DNA of 13,278 nt from Deltaproteobacteria bacterium (lineage in GTDB: Bacteria; Desulfobacterota; WTBG01), in assembly GCA_013139225.1 (NCBI GenBank), contig WTBG01000013.1, positions 1-13,278 on the forward strand. The letters are read 5' to 3'. Positions 6,149 to 13,278 of this stretch are shown piece after piece. How positions within the stretch are numbered: the stretch's first letter is position 1; each line of letters starts with the position of its first letter. Made by a program: the position numbers and the translations under genes. The notes under the pieces are model-generated. The model made no database searches and was not told where the DNA came from. It saw only the letters and a program-made list of their open reading frames with translations.

Positions 6149-8884
6149 ATGAAGAGATATTTGAAGTGTACACTGCTGCTATTTTTGGCCTTATTCTTAG
6201 GGGAATGGCAGCCTGTTGCAGCCATAAGTCCTCCCGTGACTGAAGCACAATTTGAAGAGGCCATCCATGATTTACAAGACTATTTCCCACTACAATCAGG
6301 AGATAATTGGACATATTCCAATGGACAGGAAATAAAATCCTTCGTTGTCAATGGAGAGGAAGAAACTTTCACTGAAGAGCTGGCTTTGAGCGTGATGGAA
6401 GATGGTGGTGAATATACTTGCTATCTTTGGAAAGAAAATGGCCTCATCTTTTATCGCAGAGCCGATATTACTGGTCCCTATAGGGCCGATACACCCAGCT
6501 TGTGGATCCCACGATCTTTATCACTGGGGGAGTCTGTCGCTTTAATCATTCCCATCACCTTATATACAACAGAAACAGGCATTGTGCTCAGGCAATATGA
6601 CCTAAACAGAACTGTTACTTTAAACAACGTAGAAGAAATCACAGTACCTGCTGGTACCTTCACAAACTGCCTTGAAATTGAAATTAGCGGAGACAATAAC
6701 GAAACCATGTGGCTGGCAGAAGGTGTGGGTAGAGTTAAGTTTCTTGATGACAAAGGAATTGAATGGAGTTTAATAACCGCTACGGTAAATGGGGGACATC
6801 ATCCTCTTGGGACAAGATCTGAAACATTTCCGATTAATAACTACTTTCCACTGGAGCAAGGTAAGTTATGGTCATATTCCAGACAGGGAGGTGGAGAAAG
6901 TACCGTGGTGATTGATGGGACCCTCACCATCAATGGTCTGGAAACCACGGTTCGAAAAGAACCTTTGCAGTGGTTTTATGAAACTGTTGATGATTCAGGT
7001 TATTATATCCACAGCATCTTTTTCGCTAGTAGCAACAGCTTCGCAAAGATCAGTCCTCCGGAAGATCCCATACTATTTATTCCAAATCCTGTAAGTATTG
7101 GAGATTACTCTGACGATTCTTCTACAGCATCTTTAGTTGGAAATTTAGAAGAGGATTCGGCAAATATGATAGACATCACGTTTACCAGCGTACTTATAGG
7201 GGTAGAAGATGTCACCGTTCCCTATGGCACTTTCAAGGATTGCCTCAAAATCTCCTACAGGGAGATCAATTTCCTAAACTTCATAGGCGTTTTCGACAAC
7301 AGATCCGGGACTATCTGGGTCGCCAAGGATTTTGGGATCGTTAAACACGATTACCTTCAGATTATAAACTACCCTGCCTTTAGAGAATCTATGCTCAAAA
7401 TAAAAGAAGTCAATAGGTACGAGCTTGGAGCATCCATTTCAGGAACGATAACAGGCCACCAGGTAAGTGGAGTGATGCTCACATGGACGAATGGAACCGA
7501 TGAAAAAAATACTCAGACTGACACCGAAGGGAACTTCTTTTTCGGAGGAGTGCCATTGGAAGACTGTTTAATCACCCCCTACTACCCAGGATATCTATTC
7601 ATTTTTCCATCCATCCCTTTGCCAAAAGTTTTTTTCCAACTGACAAAGGGAAACATAAGCGGTCTGTTTTTTCTCTCTATCTCCTATCCAGATGTGTTTG
7701 CCCCATCGATTAATTCCATTCAACCGGTCTCAGCAAGCGGAGACGATCAAATTACTATCAAAGGAAACCAATTTGGCTTATCCGCAGGTGTAGTAATCTT
7801 ACATCCTGGAATTGAAGCAGAAATCATTTCATGGAATCCACAGGAAATCACATGTATCGTTCCTCGTTGGGCTGTTACAGGAGATATCTACGTTATCAAC
7901 ACACTGGGAACCAGTAACAAAATGCCAATTCAAATTTTAAGTGAATATCCTGGGAATGAAATGGTCTTCATAGATGAAGTAACCTTTATGATGGGAAGCC
8001 CGGAAGGTTATGGACATACCGATGAATATCCTCTTCACCAGATTACTCTATCCCCCTATTACATTGATACATTTGAGGTTACCAACTACCAATTTGCACA
8101 ATTTGTAGAGGCCGGAGGATACGAGAGTAAAGACTATTGGCTGATTACGGAAGGGAATGTCCTCGTAACTGAAGGTAACTGCATCGTATGCCATGGTGAT
8201 ATTGACATGAGCAATTACGAATATGATCCGGAGAATCCACCACGTTATGATGTAACACCTGAAGAACTCCCCAGTGATCCAGAGAAAGGATGGAGCTGGA
8301 AAGAAACTAGTAATATATTCCACCCTTTGGGGTGGAACCTTAACGATGATCCTTACTGGCTGAACGATCCTGTATCCAATCAGGGCAATTCACCAGTAAC
8401 CGGTATATCGTGGTATGAAGCTTATGCCTATGCCAAATGGGCAGGTAAGAGGTTGCCCACAGAAGCCGAATGGGAATACGCAGCTCGAGGAGATGATCTT
8501 CGATCGTATCCCTGGGGGAATACAGAGCCAGACTGCTCTCATGCCAACTTCAAATTCCAGGGAATCGAGTGTGTGGGAAAAACCTCTCCAGTAGGTTCCT
8601 ATGAAAAGGGAAAATCTGCACTTAATCTCTACGACATGGGAGGGGATCTTTGGGAATGGCTTGCTGATTGGTTTGCCAAGGGATACTATAAACATGTTCA
8701 GTCGGAGGGAATTACCAATAACCCCAGAGGGGTTTCTACCTCACATGGGAGGGCATCCCGAGGCGGGGGGTACAACTCCTACAGCTTCTATCTCCGATCT
8801 GCCTATCGCACCGGAGAAGGAGATCCCGGAACACAAAGTACCAATATAGGCTTCCGCTGTGCTAAGGATGCTGAAGGATTTTAA
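6149..8884 (+). CDS. Exported multidomain protein: duplicated N-domain, IPT/TIG, FGE-sulfatase fold with CxxCH insertion
   Basis: This 911-residue protein has a Sec signal peptide (basic MKRYLK, a hydrophobic core, likely cleavage after VAA at residue 25). Residues about 43-215 and 230-425 are two copies of one domain: DYFPLQSGDNWTYS and NYFPLEQGKLWSYS open them, and VEEITVPAGTFTNCLEI / VEDVTVPYGTFKDCLKI recur late in each. Residues about 428-515 look like a carboxypeptidase-regulatory-type beta domain (TDTEGNFFFGGVP). An IPT/TIG domain follows at 518-597. The C-terminal part (604-908) is an FGE-sulfatase/C-type-lectin-like fold: MVFIDEVTFMMGS, GKRLPTEAEWEYAARG, NLYDMGGDLWEW, RASRGGGY and NIGFRC. 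Where true formylglycine-generating enzymes carry two cysteines after RGG(S/G), this protein reads YNSYSFYLR, so formylglycine synthesis is unlikely. An insertion at about 665-712 contains CIVCH (678-682), a heme-c type motif. AAAGGAG just upstream supports the start. It probably has a periplasmic or surface binding role; the function is unknown. Confidence 0.85.
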   Translation: MKRYLKCTLLLFLALFLGEWQPVAAISPPVTEAQFEEAIHDLQDYFPLQSGDNWTYSNGQEIKSFVVNGEEETFTEELALSVMEDGGEYTCYLWKENGLIFYRRADITGPYRADTPSLWIPRSLSLGESVALIIPITLYTTETGIVLRQYDLNRTVTLNNVEEITVPAGTFTNCLEIEISGDNNETMWLAEGVGRVKFLDDKGIEWSLITATVNGGHHPLGTRSETFPINNYFPLEQGKLWSYSRQGGGESTVVIDGTLTINGLETTVRKEPLQWFYETVDDSGYYIHSIFFASSNSFAKISPPEDPILFIPNPVSIGDYSDDSSTASLVGNLEEDSANMIDITFTSVLIGVEDVTVPYGTFKDCLKISYREINFLNFIGVFDNRSGTIWVAKDFGIVKHDYLQIINYPAFRESMLKIKEVNRYELGASISGTITGHQVSGVMLTWTNGTDEKNTQTDTEGNFFFGGVPLEDCLITPYYPGYLFIFPSIPLPKVFFQLTKGNISGLFFLSISYPDVFAPSINSIQPVSASGDDQITIKGNQFGLSAGVVILHPGIEAEIISWNPQEITCIVPRWAVTGDIYVINTLGTSNKMPIQILSEYPGNEMVFIDEVTFMMGSPEGYGHTDEYPLHQITLSPYYIDTFEVTNYQFAQFVEAGGYESKDYWLITEGNVLVTEGNCIVCHGDIDMSNYEYDPENPPRYDVTPEELPSDPEKGWSWKETSNIFHPLGWNLNDDPYWLNDPVSNQGNSPVTGISWYEAYAYAKWAGKRLPTEAEWEYAARGDDLRSYPWGNTEPDCSHANFKFQGIECVGKTSPVGSYEKGKSALNLYDMGGDLWEWLADWFAKGYYKHVQSEGITNNPRGVSTSHGRASRGGGYNSYSFYLRSAYRTGEGDPGTQSTNIGFRCAKDAEGF

Positions 8885-8885
8885 T

Positions 8886-8986
8886 TCCCTGGCCCAGACC
8901 GAACTTTATTGGAATAAGCCTCGAATCTTATATTGCAGAATATCAACAGCAGCAACGGCACTCTACAAGTCGCACCAGGGCAGGCC
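8886..8986. repeat. Dispersed ~100-bp element, copy 2
   Basis: This is the same orientation and organisation as the copy at 265-366: 25 of 25 bases identical at the left end, 19 of 20 at the right end, and a 56-bp interior that has largely diverged. It starts one base after the TAA stop of the FGE-fold gene. CCCTGG (8887-8892) and CCAGGG (8975-8980) can pair. It may act as the transcript end of the upstream operon, though no T-tract follows. Confidence 0.75.
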
Positions 8987-9069
8987 GCATTCATTGCAAG
9001 TGATCTAAGATAATCTAAAGTGTCTAAAGTTTTTAAATTCAGCCCATTTGTTTTGGACTTAGGATTTTA

Positions 9070-9097
9070 AATCCGCATTCTGCAATCCGAATTCCGC
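9070..9097. repeat. 14-bp imperfect tandem duplication
   Basis: AATCCGCATTCTGC (9070-9083) is followed directly by AATCCGAATTCCGC (9084-9097), with 12 of 14 positions identical. It is non-coding, and I see no function. Confidence 0.6.
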
Positions 9098-9142
9098 AAT
9101 GTGAACATCCAGCATCTTCTGCTTTAAATCTCACATCCCATC

Positions 9143-9174
9143 ACTCCAATACTCCACCACTCCATTACCCCACA
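9143..9174. repeat. Degenerate 8-bp tandem repeat (ACTCCANN)
   Basis: Four head-to-tail octamers follow one another: ACTCCAAT, ACTCCACC, ACTCCATT, ACCCCACA. They begin 34 bp beyond the phosphorylase stop codon, in its 3' region. On the minus-strand transcript they read as GG-rich units (TGGAGT). The role is unknown; slippage-derived or part of a spacer repeat family. Confidence 0.6.
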
Positions 9175-9207
9175 ACTATTTGGTTCCGCAATCGTTTGGT
9201 CCTGCAA

Positions 9208-11760
9208 TCAAGCCCACACGATACACCCGGGCAGAAGACGATGAGACAGTGCTATATGACCTGGTACAATACGAAGAGCAAAACCATAATGCCCCGCATA
9301 TTGACAAATTATCTTCCCCTCATACAAATGAGTATTATTTGATGATTTTTGCACAGTCATTTGTTCAATATGTGCATTCGCGATCTCTTCCTGATCATTA
9401 ACTTGTCCATGATAGAGCTCAACAGCAACATCTTCTGGTTTAAGATCGCCAAACTCTATCTCAGCCACAACAGGTATTTCATCACCCGTACGCAGCACTT
9501 CATCGTCAAGCTCTGCCTTTAGACTGACAACCTTGATTCTATTCCAGTTTTCTTCTATCCTTTTACGCCATTCAGCCATCTCTTTTGCCAACATAAAGCT
9601 CTTAGCACTCAACTTCTCATAATCCTCATCAGCATGAACATAAAATCGCTCCGCATATTCAGCAACCATCCGATTAGAGCTGAAAGTAAAACTCAATCTT
9701 TTAAGCGTCGTTTTCATATTATCGATCCATTCCCTGGGAAGCCCATCAGCATCACGTTTATAGAAAAGAGGAATGACCTCTCTTTCCAAAGTATCATAGA
9801 GAAGATGTCCCGCAACCGCATCCTGGTAATCGGGATCATCATATTCTTCACCCCGCCCTATTGCCCATCCTGTCCCACTCGTATATCCTTCGGGCCACCA
9901 TCCATCCAGCACCGACAGGTTTAGCACCCCGTTAACTGCGGCCTTCATGCCAGAGGTACCTGATGCCTCCATGGGTCTTCGTGGTGTGTTAAGCCAGACA
10001 TCCACTCCCTGAACCATATATCTGGCAACATTAATATCATAATCTTCCAGAAACACAATCTTCTGCCTGAAGCGTTCATCCCGAATAAAGTGTATGAGCT
10101 GTTTGATTAAATCCTTACCCATATTGTCGGCTGGATGAGCCTTACCTGCAAAGATAAGCTGAACAGGCCTCTCAGAATCAAGAAGCATATTTGCCAGCCT
10201 TTCAGGCTCACTCAAGAGTAAATTGGCCCTCTTATAGGAGGCAAACCTTCTAGCAAACCCTATAGTAAGCGCCTTTGTATCAAGCACTTCATCGGCGAGA
10301 TTAATTTCAGAAGGAGATAACCTTCTATTGGTAAATTGCATCCGCAATCTCTCTCTAACAAACTTAACCAGTTTCTCTCTGCGCAGCTCTTTCAGTTTCC
10401 AGAGTTGAGTACAGGGGATATCAACAACTTTCTTCCACATATCCGAATTCATAGGCTCATCGACAAACGCTGAGCCAAGGTGTTTTTGCAAAAGTGCAGC
10501 TTGCTCATGGCTTACCCAACTCCTGGTATGAACTCCATTAGTAATAGAAGTTATAGGAACATCATCTTCAGGCAGATGGGGCCAAAGGTTTTTCCACATC
10601 TTTCTGGAAACTTCCCCATGGAGTTTAGATACTCCATTGCTGCGAGCAGCTAATTTAAGGGCAAGAACAGTCATGCAAAAATCTTCCCCCTGGTTGTTCG
10701 GATCTTCACGTCCCAGAGCTAAAAAATCATTCCAGCTAAAACCCATTTTTTCAACATAACCACCTAAATACTTCTGCACCAGTTGTGTATTGAAACGTTC
10801 ATTACCAGCAGGGACAGGAGTATGGGTTGTAAATATGTTACTCGCCCAACAAACTTCGAATGCCTCCTTAAGAGAAAGACCTTCTTCCTGCATATGAAGC
10901 CTTAGCCTTTCCAACATAAGAAAGGCTGCATGTCCCTCATTGATATGGCACACTCTGGGTGTTAACCCTAAAGCGTATAGTCCCCTTAGACCACCTATAC
11001 CTAAAAGTATCTCCTGCTTTATCCGCATATCTCTATCCCCACCATAAAGCTGCATGGTGATTAATCGGTGTTCTGGTGGATTAGAAGAAATGTTTGTATC
11101 GAGGAGGTAAAGTGGGGTACGACCAACCTCCACTCGCCATATTTGAAATTTAACGGGAATATTTGTGTCGGACAAGTCAACCAAAAGGGGATCGCCTTTT
11201 TTATCCCTTTCTAATGTGAGCGGCATTCTATGACGGTTGTTTTCAGGATAGGACTCCGTCTGCCAACCATCTGCGTTGAGAGATTGTTTAAAATATCCCT
11301 GTCGATAAAACAGACCAACCCCCATGAGTGGGATACCGAGGTCGCTTGCTGATTTCATATGGTCGCCAGACAGGATACCAAGCCCACCCGAATAAAGGGG
11401 TAACCCTTCATCAATACCATATTCACAGGAAAAGTAGGCTATCAAAGATTTCTTCTTTTCCCCAAACTTTTTTTCAAACCAGGGTTTCTCATTCAAGTAT
11501 TTCTGAAAGTTCTTATACACACGATTCATCTGCGAAATAAAATCCTGGTTTCGAGCTGCTTCTTCCATTTTGTGAAGAGGGAGCATGCAAAGCATATTGA
11601 TGGGGCTTTGATATGACTTTTCCCAGCATTCTGGATCAAGTGCAATAAAAAGTTTTACAGCTTCCCAATTCCAGCTGTACCACATATTGTATGCGATTTC
11701 CTTTAAAGGATTCAACTCCTCAGGAGTTTCGGGAAGTACAGTGAATGATGTAACTTTCAT
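9208..11760 (-). CDS. glgP: Alpha-glucan phosphorylase (GT35, short DUF3417-type)
   Basis: This enzyme releases glucose 1-phosphate from alpha-1,4-glucans (glycogen, maltodextrin) using pyridoxal phosphate. It belongs to the compact, DUF3417-bearing branch of alpha-glucan phosphorylases found in many bacteria and archaea. The 850-residue protein opens MKVTSFTVLPETPEEL with the NMWYSWN motif. It then shows FSCEYGIDEGLPLYSGGLG (110-128) and GDH (132-134), HINEGHAAF (272-280), TTHTPVPAG (311-319), SITNGVHTRSW (405-415), the GFARRFASYKR motif (501-511), and the PLP site EASGTSGMKAA with K606 as the Schiff-base lysine. The C-terminus ends normally in PGCIVWA. I chose the ATG at 11760 because AAAAGGAGATATC precedes it directly. 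The open frame extends 26 codons further upstream, into the end of the GH57 gene, but that extension has no family match. It lies 38 bp after the GH57 gene, so the two likely share an operon. Confidence 0.94.
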   Translation of the reverse strand: MKVTSFTVLPETPEELNPLKEIAYNMWYSWNWEAVKLFIALDPECWEKSYQSPINMLCMLPLHKMEEAARNQDFISQMNRVYKNFQKYLNEKPWFEKKFGEKKKSLIAYFSCEYGIDEGLPLYSGGLGILSGDHMKSASDLGIPLMGVGLFYRQGYFKQSLNADGWQTESYPENNRHRMPLTLERDKKGDPLLVDLSDTNIPVKFQIWRVEVGRTPLYLLDTNISSNPPEHRLITMQLYGGDRDMRIKQEILLGIGGLRGLYALGLTPRVCHINEGHAAFLMLERLRLHMQEEGLSLKEAFEVCWASNIFTTHTPVPAGNERFNTQLVQKYLGGYVEKMGFSWNDFLALGREDPNNQGEDFCMTVLALKLAARSNGVSKLHGEVSRKMWKNLWPHLPEDDVPITSITNGVHTRSWVSHEQAALLQKHLGSAFVDEPMNSDMWKKVVDIPCTQLWKLKELRREKLVKFVRERLRMQFTNRRLSPSEINLADEVLDTKALTIGFARRFASYKRANLLLSEPERLANMLLDSERPVQLIFAGKAHPADNMGKDLIKQLIHFIRDERFRQKIVFLEDYDINVARYMVQGVDVWLNTPRRPMEASGTSGMKAAVNGVLNLSVLDGWWPEGYTSGTGWAIGRGEEYDDPDYQDAVAGHLLYDTLEREVIPLFYKRDADGLPREWIDNMKTTLKRLSFTFSSNRMVAEYAERFYVHADEDYEKLSAKSFMLAKEMAEWRKRIEENWNRIKVVSLKAELDDEVLRTGDEIPVVAEIEFGDLKPEDVAVELYHGQVNDQEEIANAHIEQMTVQKSSNNTHLYEGKIICQYAGHYGFALRIVPGHIALSHRLLPGCIVWA

Positions 11761-11763
11761 GAT

Positions 11764-11772
11764 ATCTCCTTT
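11764..11772 (-). promoter_or_regulatory. Ribosome binding site of the phosphorylase gene
   Basis: On the minus strand AAAGGAGAT ends a few bases before the ATG at 11760, which is near-optimal spacing. It identifies this ATG as the true start, rather than the longer open frame that begins at 11838. Confidence 0.8.
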
Positions 11773-11798
11773 TAAATTTGCCGCTCGTTTTAATCCAA

Positions 11799-13262
11799 TC
11801 AGAAATGTTCGTTTACTATCTCCGTCCCTCTCCGGCATATCTCTCGAGCATAATCAGTCCACCCCCCCTGCCCCCAATATCTGAAGCAGCTCGTTTGAGA
11901 AATTAAGAGGTGGAGCAATGCATTACGATAGTCATAACCCTTCTTATTAATTTTCTGATTATCCAGCTTTTCGTGAAATAGTGCGCTCAGCTTGTTCATG
12001 GGGTTCAGGACATTTTCATAGCCTTCTACCCAACTGAGATTGTTCGTCCAGCTACCACCTTCCATGTGAAATGTATGATTCTCTTTTTTAATCTCTTCTA
12101 TTACTTCATCCACATCTTTTTTGCCCCCCTTCCCCATTCTCTCCCATACAGGATGCTGATGAATAGGTTGAACAGGAATGTATGTATCTGGTGTACATCC
12201 ACCCGCTTCGATCAGCTCAAGATATTCCGTACCATTCAGGCTTACCACTCCTTCTCGTCCTATTTGATTGAAAGCATTTTTAAAGGCTTCGGGAAACTCG
12301 TTCATCATCACACCACCATTTTCACCATCACCTATCTGAGTAACCAGGGGGGGAATGGCAACACCATTTAAATCAATTTTTTCTAATCCCTTAGCTTCAT
12401 AGAAGGGCTGCATCTGAGCAACCAGTTTGGTATCGGACCCCTGGGTCTTGATGAGAGCTGTAATGGATATCTCCTTCCCCTCTGAATTTCTGGCTATCAA
12501 CCGATGTGGCAGGTGCTGACGCGACAAGGAAGAACCATCCATGTTTTCTACCGTATGCTCCTGAACCAACAGCCATTTATAACCACATTCCTTAAGTGAT
12601 TGGATATACTCATAACAGACATCCGGATGATTGGGCAAATGCATCTCAGGTGGAGAAAACCCTTTTACCCGGTGTAAGGCTTCCCATCCAAAGATAGCGG
12701 CAAAGTGGTGCTGCCAGGCCCGTATATGCAATGCAAAATCAGGCACAGGCGTAGAAGAAACAACTGCATGCCCCCACATGGTTCCCAACCACTCCACATA
12801 GGGTGAGTATTTATCATCACAGGTAATGGTCTTTAGATTTTCCAAAACATCCCCTTTGCCCATCTGTCTCAACCCCCAGAGGAGGTTACCCGAGTAATCC
12901 AACATAACTCTCGGGTTCTTTCCCTGGTTCACAAACTCTCGAATAAAGTCCGCCATTCGGCTATAACACCAGGCAAACACAGAAGCATTATGGTTGTCAC
13001 CAACATTGGGATGATCAAACATATGCTGCAGGTTACCTATAAGAGCAGCAGTAGACAGCTCACCTCCACCAGCGGGAATGGTAGGCTGATGCATGTGGAG
13101 AGCAATAACAAATGCCGATTGCACTTTATCCAGTGAGATATTGGTAGCTGGCTTAAAAACAGCTTTGTTACTTTCTGCAGATTTAATTACCTGCTCATCA
13201 AAGCCACATATGTTGGGAAGTCCATCTATAATTTCAGCTATATGTTCTTGCTTAGTAGACAT
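11799..13262 (-). CDS. Glycoside hydrolase family 57 protein
   Basis: This 487-residue cytoplasmic enzyme is of the GH57 (alpha/beta)7-barrel type; family members act on alpha-glucans as amylases, 4-alpha-glucanotransferases or branching enzymes. After an N-terminal stretch of about 45 residues, strand one ends in the family signature HMHQP (56-60). GFSPPEMHLPN places the expected nucleophile at E206. IGDGENGG (310-317) is the equivalent of the family's DGE(K/N)xG motif and places the acid/base at D312. The C-terminus has the usual CFRYWGQGGWTDYARE segment. Both catalytic acids therefore appear present, but the exact specificity cannot be read from sequence. I chose the ATG at 13262 over an in-frame GTG at 13277: a GTGAGG ribosome-binding-like sequence sits just upstream, and it contains that GTG. 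Its pairing with alpha-glucan phosphorylase 38 bp downstream suggests glycogen or maltodextrin turnover. The promoter lies beyond the window. Confidence 0.9.
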   Translation of the reverse strand: MSTKQEHIAEIIDGLPNICGFDEQVIKSAESNKAVFKPATNISLDKVQSAFVIALHMHQPTIPAGGGELSTAALIGNLQHMFDHPNVGDNHNASVFAWCYSRMADFIREFVNQGKNPRVMLDYSGNLLWGLRQMGKGDVLENLKTITCDDKYSPYVEWLGTMWGHAVVSSTPVPDFALHIRAWQHHFAAIFGWEALHRVKGFSPPEMHLPNHPDVCYEYIQSLKECGYKWLLVQEHTVENMDGSSLSRQHLPHRLIARNSEGKEISITALIKTQGSDTKLVAQMQPFYEAKGLEKIDLNGVAIPPLVTQIGDGENGGVMMNEFPEAFKNAFNQIGREGVVSLNGTEYLELIEAGGCTPDTYIPVQPIHQHPVWERMGKGGKKDVDEVIEEIKKENHTFHMEGGSWTNNLSWVEGYENVLNPMNKLSALFHEKLDNQKINKKGYDYRNALLHLLISQTSCFRYWGQGGWTDYAREICRRGTEIVNEHF

Positions 13263-13278
13263 TACTTTAGTCCTCACA

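Larger units (their letters stand above)
8885..9207. other. Convergent spacer filled with short repeats
   Basis: This 323-bp gap lies between two convergent genes and has no believable gene. It holds copy 2 of the ~100-bp element (8886-8986), a piece related to the trkA/trkH repeat (8999-9031), a 14-bp tandem duplication (9070-9097) and an 8-bp degenerate tandem repeat (9143-9174). No classic hairpin-plus-T-tract terminator was found for either flanking gene; one of the repeats may serve instead. Confidence 0.75.

Noticed and set aside
7910..8884. Formylglycine-generating enzyme (sulfatase activator)
   Set aside because: The two catalytic cysteines expected after the RGG motif are missing and no sulfatase is nearby. 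Only the fold can be claimed.
9180..9401. Plus-strand open frame of 73 codons over the end of glgP
   Set aside because: It is antisense to the conserved C-terminus of the phosphorylase and has no family features.
11761..11838. Longer version of the phosphorylase starting at 11838
   Set aside because: The extra 26 residues overlap the end of the GH57 gene and have no family counterpart, while AAAGGAG lies directly before the ATG at 11760.
13263..13277. GTG start for the GH57 protein at 13277
   Set aside because: The GTG sits inside the likely ribosome binding sequence GTGAGG of the ATG at 13262, and adds only five residues.

Overview
The window looks like chromosomal DNA of a free-living, probably Gram-negative bacterium of moderate GC content. 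It encodes eight protein genes, one cut by the left edge, in two transcriptional directions. The spacers are packed with small palindromic or inverted-repeat elements. I cannot name the lineage. The gene families (Trk potassium uptake, bacterial PolX, GH57 plus a short alpha-glucan phosphorylase, a secreted FGE-fold protein) and the spacer repeats resemble what I recall from Desulfobacterota, Planctomycetota (Brocadiales) and related uncultured groups. That placement is inference only. I saw no transposase, integrase, tRNA, rRNA or CRISPR array.

Layout. Positions 1-125 (minus) hold the first 41 codons of an MBL-fold hydrolase. A repeat-filled spacer (126-717) with a plausible promoter then leads to trkA (718-2082) and trkH (2196-3641). 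These are the cytosolic NAD-binding regulator and the membrane channel of one potassium uptake system, separated by a spacer that contains a perfect 24-bp palindrome. After another inverted-repeat spacer comes a tight three-gene plus-strand run: polX (3827-5554), a polytopic TMEM198/DUF4203-like membrane protein (5559-6137) and a 911-residue exported multidomain protein ending in an FGE-sulfatase fold (6149-8884). A 323-bp repeat-rich spacer separates this run from the convergent minus-strand pair: a GH57 glycoside hydrolase (13262 down to 11799) followed 38 bp later by alpha-glucan phosphorylase (11760 down to 9208). The pair probably works together on storage alpha-glucan.

Most unusual points. 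(1) The exported FGE-fold protein lacks both cysteines of true formylglycine-generating enzymes and carries a roughly 48-residue insertion holding a CxxCH heme-c type motif. Ahead of the fold are two copies of a domain, a carboxypeptidase-regulatory-like beta domain and an IPT/TIG domain. (2) Two copies of a ~101-bp element (265-366 and 8886-8986) have nearly identical ends but strongly diverged interiors of almost equal length. (3) Several other unrelated small inverted-repeat elements fill the spacers. No wholly new system is evident; the repeat family and the FGE-fold protein are the best candidates for follow-up.
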